64,000 nucleotides of DNA, from positions 62,001 through 126,000 of the forward strand of contig CAMJHP010000001.1 in the NCBI GenBank assembly GCA_946405575.1, written 5' to 3'. A program made the translations under genes and the position numbers. The stretch's first letter is position 1, and each line of letters starts with the position of its first letter. The notes under the pieces were generated by a model that had not been told where the DNA came from, made no database searches, and was given only the letters and a program-made list of their open reading frames with translations. Origin of the DNA: an uncultured Bacteroidales bacterium (GTDB taxonomy: Bacteria; Bacteroidota; Bacteroidia; Bacteroidales; F082). Shown piece by piece: positions 34,858-42,934 of the stretch.

Positions 34858-35307
34858 ATGGCAAACACCTACACAAAACTCAATATCCACATCGTGTTCC
34901 ATATAAAAAGCACTGGCATCTGCATAAAGAAAGAAGACCTGCCTCAAGTCTTCGCTTATATAGGAGGTATCATACGAAATGTTGATGGCTATCCTGTTAC
35001 CGTTGGCGGCATAGAAAACCAAATCCATATCTTAGCCACCATGCCGAAAACCATAAGCGTGTCCGAGTTTGTGCAGAAAATCAAAGCCAATAGCAGTAGG
35101 TGGATAAAGTCTCTTGGCAAATACTACGAATCGTTTGCCTGGCAAGAAGGCTACGGTGCATTCTGCGTCAGTCCATCGCTTCTGAAAAAGACCATACATT
35201 ATATCGAGACACAAGAAGAACACCACAACAAAGAATCCGTACGTGCCGAATTCATACGATTCCTCCAAGAAAACGGCATCGAATTTGATGAACGTTATCT
35301 CCTCTAA
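34858..35307 (+). CDS. REP-associated (IS200-like) Y1 transposase, HUH motif altered
   Basis: Protein of 149 residues of the Y1_Tnp family (IS200/IS605 TnpA and RAYT), single-strand DNA transposases using a tyrosine nucleophile. Recognised from KLNIHIVFHIKST, ANSSRWIKSLG, WQEGYGAFCVS (with the conserved Tyr) and YIETQEEHHNKESV. The HUH metal-binding motif, normally H-x-H, reads NQIHIL, so the first His is Gln (codon 35020-35022). This would be expected to weaken or abolish activity. No tnpB or passenger gene is present. Inverted REP-like sequences flank the gene. Confidence 0.88.
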   Translation: MANTYTKLNIHIVFHIKSTGICIKKEDLPQVFAYIGGIIRNVDGYPVTVGGIENQIHILATMPKTISVSEFVQKIKANSSRWIKSLGKYYESFAWQEGYGAFCVSPSLLKKTIHYIETQEEHHNKESVRAEFIRFLQENGIEFDERYLL

Positions 35308-35312
35308 CCCAG

Positions 35313-35325
35313 AGTCCCGTAGGGA
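35313..35325. repeat. REP-like arm, right of RAYT
   Basis: AGTCCCGTAGGGA is the exact inverse of 34798-34810. It lies 5 bp after the transposase stop. Confidence 0.7.
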
Positions 35326-35339
35326 CGACAGACCAGTAA

Positions 35340-35360
35340 GCAGGCGACTTAAGTCCCTGC
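35340..35360. repeat. Near-perfect palindrome GCAGGCGACTTAAGTCCCTGC
   Basis: A palindrome centred on GACTTAAGTC with GCAG/CTGC outer arms lies between the transposase gene and the pseudouridine synthase gene. It is probably part of the right REP-like end, though it could also act on the following transcript. Confidence 0.5.
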
Positions 35361-35370
35361 TCTTAAACAT

Positions 35371-36060
35371 ATGACAATGAGCAATATAAGCAATAGAATC
35401 CTCTACGAAGACAACCACCTCATCGTGGTCAACAAGCTCCCCTCAGAAATCGTACAAGGCGACAAGACTGGCGACAAGTGCCTCCTTGATGACGTCAAGG
35501 AGTACATCAAGGTGAAGTACGACAAGCCAGGCAACGTGTTTGCTGGCCTTGTCCATCGTATCGACCGCCCAGTGAGTGGTGTCGTGGTGTTCGCCAAGAC
35601 GAGCAAGGCCCTGTCGCGTATGACGGTGAAGGTAAAAGACCGTGACTTCCGCAAGACCTATCTGGCTCTAGTAAAAAACCATCCACCTAAACAAGCCGAT
35701 GTACTCGAGGACTACCTGGTCAAGAACGAGAAGATGAACAAGTCGTTCGTTGTGCCTGAAGGGACAAAAGAAGCCAAACTGGCACGACTCAGCTATCGTG
35801 TCATTGGAAAATCAGATACATTCTATCTACTTGAGGTCGAGTTATACACTGGTCGTCATCATCAGATTCGCTGCCAATTGGCGCATATCGGATGCCCCAT
35901 CCGTGGCGACTTGAAATACGGTTATCCGCGCAGCAATCCCGATGCATCCATTAGCCTGCATGCCTGGCGCATCGCTTTTGAGCACCCTGTTTTAAAGAAT
36001 CAAATCGTAATCACTGCACCATTGCCTACAACGGCTCCTTGGACCGCATTCGAGGTATAA
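35371..36060 (+). CDS. RluA-family pseudouridine synthase
   Basis: Converts uridine to pseudouridine in rRNA or tRNA. The catalytic Asp 65 lies in GLVHRIDRPVSGVVVFAKT. Other family segments are YLALVKNHPP and LETGRHHQIR-like ELYTGRHHQIRCQLA. The length is 229 residues and there is no N-terminal S4 domain, so it resembles the short RluA/TruC-like members. The target site cannot be assigned. An ATG two codons downstream (35377) is an alternative start. The gene is convergent with lysE, with 5 bp between their stops. Confidence 0.9.
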   Translation: MTMSNISNRILYEDNHLIVVNKLPSEIVQGDKTGDKCLLDDVKEYIKVKYDKPGNVFAGLVHRIDRPVSGVVVFAKTSKALSRMTVKVKDRDFRKTYLALVKNHPPKQADVLEDYLVKNEKMNKSFVVPEGTKEAKLARLSYRVIGKSDTFYLLEVELYTGRHHQIRCQLAHIGCPIRGDLKYGYPRSNPDASISLHAWRIAFEHPVLKNQIVITAPLPTTAPWTAFEV

Positions 36061-36065
36061 AATAA

Positions 36066-36788
36066 TTATAGCAGGTTTACAATTCCTTTCAAGAAAATGA
36101 AATAGATACCACACACCACGAGCAGTATACCGGCACAGCGATTCATTATTGTGGTACGTTGAGGATTAAAAAACACCTTCAGTTTAGCTGCTCCCCAAGC
36201 CTTTAGCAACTCACACATCAAAGTGGTGCCAAGGATAAGAGCGAAAAACACTATCGTGTTGACCTTGTTGCCGCCCATACTGCCTGCCACAACTGCCACG
36301 GCAGAAAACCAAAAAATCCAGACAAATGGATTCAATAAGTTGAGAACAAACCCTTTACCGAGCATCAAAAGCCACGAAGGCTTGTCATCCTTTTTCTCCA
36401 ATATCTCGTTGGTGTGTTTCTCTAAAATCGATTCCTTCTCCTCCACCTTTCGTCGAAAAGTGAAAATGCCGAACAACACCAAGATAACGCCCGCCCCAAT
36501 ACTAAACAGCGTCACTTCAAGCTCTGAGCGCATTACCACTTGCACCGAGGTCAGGATGTATAACGAAATGATGATGGCATCGTTCAAAACGACTCCTGAG
36601 ATGAACCATGCCGCCGACCTGAATCCCCGATGAAGGCTAGTCTGCACCAAAGTAATAAAGGCCGGACCCATATTCACAATTAAGGAAAGAAACAAACCTA
36701 TTACGACGGCCCATATCACAAAACTAAACGACCAGATACGGCTAAATTCAGGTAGTTTCTCAAAAATATCAGAAGTGTTTTCCATCAC
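36066..36788 (-). CDS. LysE family translocator
   Basis: Inner-membrane exporter of the LysE/RhtB superfamily, which expels amino acids or related small molecules. It has 240 residues with six hydrophobic segments. Typical segments are LIVNMGPAFITLVQTSLHRGFRSA and GKGFVLNLLNPFVWIFWF. A charged cytoplasmic loop (RRKVEEKESILEKHTNEILEKKDDK) lies in the middle. It starts about 8 bp after the GH3-family gene, so the two form an operon. An ATG at 36785 is an equivalent start. Confidence 0.88.
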   Translation of the reverse strand: MMENTSDIFEKLPEFSRIWSFSFVIWAVVIGLFLSLIVNMGPAFITLVQTSLHRGFRSAAWFISGVVLNDAIIISLYILTSVQVVMRSELEVTLFSIGAGVILVLFGIFTFRRKVEEKESILEKHTNEILEKKDDKPSWLLMLGKGFVLNLLNPFVWIFWFSAVAVVAGSMGGNKVNTIVFFALILGTTLMCELLKAWGAAKLKVFFNPQRTTIMNRCAGILLVVCGIYFIFLKGIVNLL

Positions 36789-36796
36789 TTAAACCA

Positions 36797-38380
36797 TTAA
36801 AATTCAATGTTTTTCACATATTCCTTCCACATTTCAAGCCGTTTGCCTTTCAACACACGCGGAAACTTGGTAGCACCGCCCCATTTACCAATTTTCTGCT
36901 CCATAAATTCATAGAAATATTTGGTGGGGAGCACATCCACAAACAACTCCTTGATGGCTTGTGTACGCTCTACGGCATAATCATCGTTCAACTTGCACAG
37001 ATGCTCGTCAATGAGTTTCAAAGCCTTCTGCTTGTCGATGGGCTCATCACAGCCTAAATACCAATGGTGTGCATACATCGTATCGTAACGAATGCCCGCC
37101 ACTGTGAATTCGGTGATTTCAACCCCGAGTTCCTCTGCCATCATATCGACGGCACGGGTCATGTTGTCCTGCGAAAGATGCTCGCCCGTGATACTCAAAA
37201 ACTGCTTGGTTCGTCCCGTAATAACAATTTCGCAATCCTTGGTATTGAGGAATTTTATCGTGTCGCCAATGAGATAACGCCATGTGCCAGCACAAGTGGA
37301 AAGCAACAAGGCATAATCCACACCTTCCTTCACCTCCGAAAGCAACAAAGTCTTAGGATGCTCCACAATGGCGCCTTCTTCATCGAAATTCTCCTCATTG
37401 AAAGGCACAAACTCGAAATAGATGCCATTGTCGACCAAAAGCTGCATCACGCGCTTCTTCAGGTCAACTTGATAAGCGATGTAACCCTCTGAGGCCAAGT
37501 AACTTTCAACATAAATCACTTCCTTACCAAAAATCCGCTCAAAACTCTTCTCGTAAGGCGCAAAAGCCACACCGCTATGCACATACACCATCAAATTCGG
37601 CCAAATGTCATGAATGGTCTTGAGGTTGTATTCCTTGATGATGCGTTCAAGAAGGATTTGTACCCAAGCCGGCACACCCACGATGACGCCAATGTCCCAC
37701 TTGGGAGCGGCTTTTACCATAAGGTCCATCTTCTCGGCCCAGTCTTTTACCTTCGAGATCTTCTGTCCTGGCTTGTAGAAAGCCTCGAACCATGATGGGA
37801 TTTTCCCTGCTGAGATGCCTGAGAGGTCACCGGCATAATAGCCAAACTCTTCGTTGTATTGCAAGTCGGTGCTGCCACCAATCATCAGGACACCACGGTT
37901 GTAGAAACTCACAGGGAAATCGTAGCGTGTGGCAGAAACCAACTGGCGTATGCCAGCGCGGGTGATTTTGTTATTCAAACCTTTGGTGATTGGAATGTAT
38001 TTGCTGGCTGCCTCAGAGGTACCTGAACTCAATGCAAAATACTTGATTTTTCCGGGCCATGCTATGTTGCGCTTACCCTGTAAGTTAAGGTACCACCACT
38101 CGTCATGCATCTTGTTGTAGTCGAACACAGGTACGCGCTTGCGATATTCTTCAAGGATGTCTCTCGACAACAGAATCTCATCAAAATGATAGAACTTGCC
38201 GAATTCTGTAAACTGCGCCTTAACCAACAGTTTCCGTAACTCTCGCTTCTGTGCACGTATAGGGTCGGTGTGGTTTTGACGAATTTCGACTGGTATATTC
38301 TTAATCTCCGCAGCGGCTTTCACTAAAGCACCAACGACGGGAATGGGCATATTTTTTCTTCCAATAATCGGTAATTTCAT
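36797..38380 (-). CDS. GH3-family acyl-adenylating enzyme
   Basis: Homologue of plant GH3 auxin-responsive proteins, which adenylate an acyl acid and join it to an amino acid. The ATP-binding motif is in ALSSGTSEAASKYIPIT. Further core segments are VYVHSGVAFAPYE and LLLSTCAGTWRYLIGDTIKF. The start is placed at 38380 (MKLPIIGRK) because the longer ORF runs back through the promoter. The length of 527 residues is normal for the bacterial proteins, whose substrates are mostly unknown. It is co-transcribed with a LysE exporter, which hints that an amino acid or its conjugate is handled. Confidence 0.9.
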   Translation of the reverse strand: MKLPIIGRKNMPIPVVGALVKAAAEIKNIPVEIRQNHTDPIRAQKRELRKLLVKAQFTEFGKFYHFDEILLSRDILEEYRKRVPVFDYNKMHDEWWYLNLQGKRNIAWPGKIKYFALSSGTSEAASKYIPITKGLNNKITRAGIRQLVSATRYDFPVSFYNRGVLMIGGSTDLQYNEEFGYYAGDLSGISAGKIPSWFEAFYKPGQKISKVKDWAEKMDLMVKAAPKWDIGVIVGVPAWVQILLERIIKEYNLKTIHDIWPNLMVYVHSGVAFAPYEKSFERIFGKEVIYVESYLASEGYIAYQVDLKKRVMQLLVDNGIYFEFVPFNEENFDEEGAIVEHPKTLLLSEVKEGVDYALLLSTCAGTWRYLIGDTIKFLNTKDCEIVITGRTKQFLSITGEHLSQDNMTRAVDMMAEELGVEITEFTVAGIRYDTMYAHHWYLGCDEPIDKQKALKLIDEHLCKLNDDYAVERTQAIKELFVDVLPTKYFYEFMEQKIGKWGGATKFPRVLKGKRLEMWKEYVKNIEF

Positions 38381-38402
38381 GACTCGCTTTTGAAAAACGG
38401 TG

Positions 38403-38410
38403 CAAAGGTA
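38403..38410 (-). promoter_or_regulatory. -7 promoter element of the GH3-lysE operon
   Basis: Minus-strand TACCTTTG, about 23 bp before the ATG at 38380. It is the left half of a symmetrical divergent pair. Confidence 0.7.
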
Positions 38411-38422
38411 ATGAAAAAGCCT

Positions 38423-38430
38423 TACTTTTG
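38423..38430 (+). promoter_or_regulatory. -7 promoter element, beta-helix gene
   Basis: TACTTTTG, about 28 bp before the ATG at 38458. It excludes the ORF-track start at 38428, which is a TTG inside the element. Confidence 0.7.
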
Positions 38431-38457
38431 CACCATATTCTTTCAAATCATATTACG

Positions 38458-40038
38458 ATGAAAACACGTTTTTTATTGTTCTTTCTGTTGGGCTGCCTCT
38501 TTTCTAAAGCCCAAAACATTGAAGTAAATGGCTTGCAATCAGGTGTTTGGGAAGCTGATACGGTTTTCGTCACAGGCAATGTCGTTGTTCAGAATTCGTT
38601 GGACATTGTTCCTGGAACCACCGTTATCTTCAATGGTCATTATGGAATCAGCATCGAAGATGGAGCCATGATGAACGCTCTTGGGGCGGAAAACGATTCC
38701 ATCCTTTTTACTATAGTCGATACCACCGGATTTCACTTCTTCAACCTAGGCCGAGGTGGCTGGAATGGCATCCGCATAGAAAAAGCTGGTAGATGTAAAT
38801 TTGATTACTGTCGTTTTCAATATGGCAAAGCCGCCCTTGATAATGACCAAGACGGCGGTGCCTTGCGCATCTTCAACTGCGACAATGTGGAAATCAGCCA
38901 CAGCACCTTGTTTTGCAACTTCTCGCGCGAACATGGAGGTGCATTGAATGCTGAATGGTCGAAAATAATGATACACGATTGTGAAGTGAATAACAATTTG
39001 ACTTACACAGAATTGGACACAGTTTACTTTATGTATGGCGGAGGCCTACGTTTCATCAACTGCGAGGTAGACATCACCGACACGGACTTCCGTTACAATA
39101 ATGGTCAAAGTGCCATCGGCGGGGCTTTGAGCCTTGATAGCTGTTCTGTCAACATCGACCGCTGCCGATTTGAGTACAATTATGGCATCAACGGGGGCGG
39201 ACTCTACCTGATTCGGTGTTACGACAACCCTTGCAGTATCACCAACTCGCTTTTTGCCAACAACATATCGGGGCACTTTGGCGGTGGCTTTGCCATCAGC
39301 GACTCCTCGCCTTTGGTCAGCAATCTCACTGTGGTCAACAACCTATCCATCGGCGTCAATTGTGGCGGCATCTTCTTCTATCAGCAGAGTTCACCCCAAG
39401 TATGGAACTGCCTAATATATGGCAACGCCAACAACATCCCGTTGGACGAACCCGTTCAAATGTGGTCTTGGACCTACGACGGTTATGCGCCTGAGTTTCA
39501 CAACTGTCTGGTTCAGTATGGTTTAGATAATATCTCAAATTATGAAGTTATTAACACTTATGAGAACTGCATCAACGAAGACCCTCTCTTCGCTGACCCT
39601 GATAATGAGAATTACCGACTGAGTTCCGAAAGTCCATGCATCAACGCCGGCTCGCTTATGACACCTGCTGATATTCTCAACGGCCTCGACTTGGATGGCC
39701 ACCATCGGGTCAGCAACAACCGTATTGATATAGGTGCCTACGAATTCGACTTCACGGGCGTTCAAGAAACTGCTCAAAAAGAAAACTTTATCCGCATTGT
39801 TGGCAATCCCGTTACCATTTCAAGTTACGCCGAAATCGAGTTTGACAACGAGAATTGTTTGATGGCAAGCATTTATTCCATAGATGGGAAAGCGTTGATT
39901 AACAAGGATTTGGGATATACCCAAAAGGGCATTAACCGTCTCGAAATTGGAGAGATGTTTTCCTCGTTGTCCGCAGGAACCTATTTGTTTGTTGTTAAAA
40001 CTGCTGAAAAAGCATTTGTAGCCAAAGTCGTTAAATGA
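38458..40038 (+). CDS. Parallel beta-helix protein, T9SS cargo
   Basis: Secreted protein of 526 residues. The signal peptide is MKTRFLLFFLLGCLFSKAQ. Residues about 70-380 form a right-handed parallel beta-helix with repeated Gly-rich turns (HGGALNAEWS, GGGLRFINCEVDITD, IGGALSLDSC, GGGLYLIRC, FGGGFAISDSSP), as in polymorphic outer-membrane and pectate-lyase-like proteins. The C-terminal domain (FIRIVGNPVTISSYAEIEF ... AKVVK) is a T9SS sorting domain. No catalytic residues can be named, so carbohydrate lyase and adhesin roles are both possible. It ends next to a repeat hairpin shared with 11993. Confidence 0.87.
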   Translation: MKTRFLLFFLLGCLFSKAQNIEVNGLQSGVWEADTVFVTGNVVVQNSLDIVPGTTVIFNGHYGISIEDGAMMNALGAENDSILFTIVDTTGFHFFNLGRGGWNGIRIEKAGRCKFDYCRFQYGKAALDNDQDGGALRIFNCDNVEISHSTLFCNFSREHGGALNAEWSKIMIHDCEVNNNLTYTELDTVYFMYGGGLRFINCEVDITDTDFRYNNGQSAIGGALSLDSCSVNIDRCRFEYNYGINGGGLYLIRCYDNPCSITNSLFANNISGHFGGGFAISDSSPLVSNLTVVNNLSIGVNCGGIFFYQQSSPQVWNCLIYGNANNIPLDEPVQMWSWTYDGYAPEFHNCLVQYGLDNISNYEVINTYENCINEDPLFADPDNENYRLSSESPCINAGSLMTPADILNGLDLDGHHRVSNNRIDIGAYEFDFTGVQETAQKENFIRIVGNPVTISSYAEIEFDNENCLMASIYSIDGKALINKDLGYTQKGINRLEIGEMFSSLSAGTYLFVVKTAEKAFVAKVVK

Positions 40039-40041
40039 TTG

Positions 40042-40110
40042 CCTTGTAGGGCTGTCACACTGTGGCAGCCGCAATGTTTCGGCTGCCGTAATACGACAAT
40101 CCTACAAGCC
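40042..40110. terminator. Nested hairpin between convergent genes (repeat family copy 2)
   Basis: Outer arms TTGTAGG / CCTACAA enclose inner arms GGCAGCC / GGCTGCC. The first 27 bases closely match the hairpin at 11993. It lies between convergent genes and contains the stop codon of the gene at 40102. A role in termination is plausible. Confidence 0.6.
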
Positions 40111-40734
40111 TGTTTTTATAGCCTCGTCGTAAAATTGCCGTCTTTGTTCGCGACTGACTTTGTATTTTTTGTATTGCCCAGTCTCGAGGTTGCAGTCGAA
40201 CAGCGTTTGGATTTGTGAGATAAAGAGGCGTGAATAAAATAGATTTTGGTAGGCCTGCTTCTCCATCATAAAGGTAATGGTCTGCTTGATTTGATTTAGG
40301 TCCAAATCTTCTTTGGTGAAAACGAAGAGGCCAAACTCATTGAATTCACCATAAAAGCCATTATTCACCTTATCCATCTTGATTTCGAGAATGCGCTTCA
40401 GAGGCAAAGCCAACGACCAGAATTCATACTCGTTGCGACCGATGAGTGTGCCGTCACCCAAACCATAGGCATAACCGCTTTGGTTGATATGACGCAAGTC
40501 TTCTGCATTCACCTCCTTGACATCTTCGCCAGCCATCTCATTGACTAGGGCATTGGCCACGTTTTTGTTTTCGCGGATGGCTCGTGTCACTTCGATACCG
40601 ATACTTTGTTCCTCATCCTGCAAGTCAGGCCGGTCGCGGTTGACCAAATGGGCATAATGCTCGCCCAGCAGTGTGGCCAACGAAACCATGGCATAACGCT
40701 CAAAGAAACAGGTATCGAATTTCGGGGTCAGCAT
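40102..40734 (-). CDS. Hypothetical protein with possible PD-(D/E)XK pattern
   Basis: Protein of 210 residues not matched to a named family. It has no signal peptide and no membrane segment, so it is predicted to be cytoplasmic. The N-terminal part contains DRPDLQDEEQSIGIEVTRAI. Its D...E-V spacing resembles PD-(D/E)XK nuclease cores, but this is a weak pattern. The centre has GEFNEFGLFVFTKEDLDL. It starts 12 bp after the secreted esterase gene and is probably co-transcribed with it. Its stop codon lies in the repeat hairpin. Confidence 0.7.
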   Translation of the reverse strand: MLTPKFDTCFFERYAMVSLATLLGEHYAHLVNRDRPDLQDEEQSIGIEVTRAIRENKNVANALVNEMAGEDVKEVNAEDLRHINQSGYAYGLGDGTLIGRNEYEFWSLALPLKRILEIKMDKVNNGFYGEFNEFGLFVFTKEDLDLNQIKQTITFMMEKQAYQNLFYSRLFISQIQTLFDCNLETGQYKKYKVSREQRRQFYDEAIKTGL

Positions 40735-40746
40735 CGGTTTTACATT

Positions 40747-41850
40747 TTATTTTGTCAGTAATAGTTTCTGTACTTTACCGTTTTCGCCTTTGATGAAATA
40801 CAAGCCTTCGGGAAGGTCGCCCAAATCGATTCGATGAGTGCCAGGCGTCAAATTGTATTTGGCCACTGAACGGCCTTGCAAATCCATCACTTCGAGGTTT
40901 GTAGCGGCTTCTACTTTAATGGAGAAACAGCCTGAAGTCGGGTTGGGCCAAAGATCCAAATGATGATCCTCAGATTCGGCGATGCCCTCGCCTCCTCCAC
41001 CATTGCCAACGAAAAACTTGTGTATTTCGGTCATATAACCGATGTCGTATTGGTTTTCGCTCATATACCAATTGTGATTGCCGCCAATAACCTTGATGTG
41101 TTGCAGTTCGGCATCACCCTCGTAAGTATATCGCACAAAACGCAATCCATCGTTTTTGAGATCGGGGAAGGTGTCGATGACGGGTTCGCCGACACAACCG
41201 TTGGCATTTTTCCAATAATCAAGAATAGCATCGACGCTGAGTCCCAAGTTACCACCAAAGTATTGCGAATTGCCATCGTAACCCACCACAGGATCCGTAG
41301 TGCCATGAATGTGCAACATCCTCACGGGTGCTACGGCCGTTTGATTCGCCATGGAATGCGTAATCAGTCCGCTGACAGGTGCACAAGCGGTGATGCGATC
41401 ACCATACTCGATGGCCATGCGATGCGTCATGAAACCGCCCATCGAAAAGCCCGTGAAGAAGACACTGTCTAGATTTATGGGATATTGCTCGGCCAATGAA
41501 TCAAGAAGCGCCATCAAGAAGCCTGAGTCATCGATGCTGCTTGCCATCAGTCCAGCATTCCACATGGTTGCACCCGACTGAGATAATGCTTGAGGAATCA
41601 CAACTGCCCATTGAAACTCATCGGCCACCTGTTGGAAATGGAACTCATTGTCCAACCGAGTGATGTTGTCGCCCAAACCATGCAAGAAATACAGGATGGG
41701 CATCGTCTCAGAATGGTTTTCTGGTATCTTAATGAGATATTGCCGCTGCGTGCCTTGCCATTCAAAAGTCTGAATCTGTGAGAAGAGTTGACCGCAAAGC
41801 AGTAGAAAAGCTGATAACACACTGATTTTAAATATGTTTCTTGTTTTCAT
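40747..41850 (-). CDS. Secreted PHB-depolymerase/feruloyl-esterase-like hydrolase, T9SS cargo
   Basis: Alpha/beta-hydrolase of the polyhydroxybutyrate depolymerase and feruloyl/acetylxylan esterase group (LpqC-like). The nucleophile is in GFSMGG, the Asp in HGTTDPVV and the His in GGNHNWYM. The oxyanion region is YFLHGLGDN. The signal peptide precedes SQIQTFEWQG. The C-terminal T9SS sorting domain runs from LDLWPNPTSGCFSIKV to VQKLLLTK. The likely substrate is an ester-linked group on plant polysaccharide or a polyester, but this is not shown. The TATCTTTG promoter element lies about 30 bp upstream. Confidence 0.88.
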   Translation of the reverse strand: MKTRNIFKISVLSAFLLLCGQLFSQIQTFEWQGTQRQYLIKIPENHSETMPILYFLHGLGDNITRLDNEFHFQQVADEFQWAVVIPQALSQSGATMWNAGLMASSIDDSGFLMALLDSLAEQYPINLDSVFFTGFSMGGFMTHRMAIEYGDRITACAPVSGLITHSMANQTAVAPVRMLHIHGTTDPVVGYDGNSQYFGGNLGLSVDAILDYWKNANGCVGEPVIDTFPDLKNDGLRFVRYTYEGDAELQHIKVIGGNHNWYMSENQYDIGYMTEIHKFFVGNGGGGEGIAESEDHHLDLWPNPTSGCFSIKVEAATNLEVMDLQGRSVAKYNLTPGTHRIDLGDLPEGLYFIKGENGKVQKLLLTK

Positions 41851-41879
41851 AGTGATAAATGCGATTGGATTATTTTTGG

Positions 41880-41887
41880 CAAAGATA
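41880..41887 (-). promoter_or_regulatory. -7 promoter element, secreted esterase gene
   Basis: Minus-strand TATCTTTG, an exact TAnnTTTG match, 29 bp before the ATG at 41850. Confidence 0.65.
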
Positions 41888-41896
41888 CGCTTTTTC

Positions 41897-42934
41897 CTAT
41901 TGCTTGACTATTCTTTTGACTACAATTCCTTGATGCGTAACCACTTTGAGAAGATAGACGCCAGTGGGCATCCCGTCCAACGAAAGACGAGTGGTGCCTT
42001 GTGCGGTTTTGTGCAAAAGGATTCTATTATCGACACTGAAAAGAAAAATGTCGGCTTTTATCCCTTCAGGCAAATGAAGCGTCACTTCACCACGGGTCGG
42101 ATTCGGGCTAACATCAATCTCAGGAGCTTGTCCATCGATAGGCAACGCACTCGGCACTGGACGCTGCCATTTCCACAACGAGTCGTAAACCACATCATGA
42201 ACGGCCGAACGAATGTGATGAGCTGTCTTCGGACTTAAACCTACTTCGTATGTAATGCTGTCAGGGTCGCGACCAAACATCATGGCATAGAAAGCACAGG
42301 CGGCGGCATAGCTTCCCGCCATAGAAGGATGACTTTCATCAGACATATACAACTCTATTTCAATATGTTTGTCGCGGAGATAATGCCACACGCGACCCAC
42401 GGGACACACCGAAGCATCGTTGGCCTCGGCCATATATATGTAACGCGCATAGAGCAGGCTGTCCATACCCTCGTAAGTACTCATCATAGGATACATCAAA
42501 CCATATTCAGTGTCGCCATTCTTGCGGCCCCAGGTCATATAAAACATAGCCTCGCCTTCAGGATTGAAAGCGTAGATGGAATCGACCAAACGTTCCGCAA
42601 AAGGATAGACCATCTCCTCCACCATTTCAATAGGGAAAGCCGGCAACTGGCTCTGTTCCTGCAGCACCACGAAATCCCATCCGCCTTGACAAATCTTGTC
42701 CATCGAAGCGTTGGAACAATGCATCTCGAAGGTGCAAGCACCAGGTATATTGCTTGCATATACCAACTCATCGCCCATACTTTGTGCTATGTCGGCCACC
42801 ATCCGAGGCAACTCGTTAACCGAAGTGTAGCTGTTGCCCGCAAAAAACACCCGTTTGCTTTGTTGCGCCCACAGCGGTCCACAGCAAAGCAAAACAATAA
42901 GTATAATGCTGATTTTAATGCAGTTAGTCTTCAT
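41897..42934 (-). CDS. Secreted SGNH-like protein, T9SS cargo
   Basis: SGNH-type hydrolase-like protein of 345 residues. After the signal peptide (ending PLWAQ) comes block I FFAGNSYTSV with the catalytic Ser, then WDFVVLQEQSQLP, and block V near DESHPSMAGSYAAAC with Asp/His. A T9SS sorting domain (IDVSPNPTRGEVTLHL ... GIVVKRIVKQ) ends it. The start at 42934 (MKTNCIKIS) overlaps the stop of the GNAT gene by 4 bp (ATGA). The ORF-track start 22 residues upstream would run through the end of the GNAT gene and lacks a signal peptide. The substrate is unknown. It is the last gene of an S41/SstT/GNAT/SGNH run. Confidence 0.82.
   Translation of the reverse strand: MKTNCIKISIILIVLLCCGPLWAQQSKRVFFAGNSYTSVNELPRMVADIAQSMGDELVYASNIPGACTFEMHCSNASMDKICQGGWDFVVLQEQSQLPAFPIEMVEEMVYPFAERLVDSIYAFNPEGEAMFYMTWGRKNGDTEYGLMYPMMSTYEGMDSLLYARYIYMAEANDASVCPVGRVWHYLRDKHIEIELYMSDESHPSMAGSYAAACAFYAMMFGRDPDSITYEVGLSPKTAHHIRSAVHDVVYDSLWKWQRPVPSALPIDGQAPEIDVSPNPTRGEVTLHLPEGIKADIFLFSVDNRILLHKTAQGTTRLSLDGMPTGVYLLKVVTHQGIVVKRIVKQ

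Larger units (their letters stand above)
34798..35360 (+). mobile_element. RAYT/REP-type unit
   Basis: A Y1-type transposase gene lies between inverted 13-bp REP-like arms, with further small hairpins inside each flank. This is the layout of REP-associated tyrosine transposases. Changes in the HUH motif suggest the unit may no longer move. Confidence 0.6.

Noticed and set aside
34858-35307. Complete IS200/IS605 insertion sequence
   Set aside because: There is no tnpB and the flanks are REP-like inverted arms rather than IS200 ends, so a RAYT-type unit fits better.
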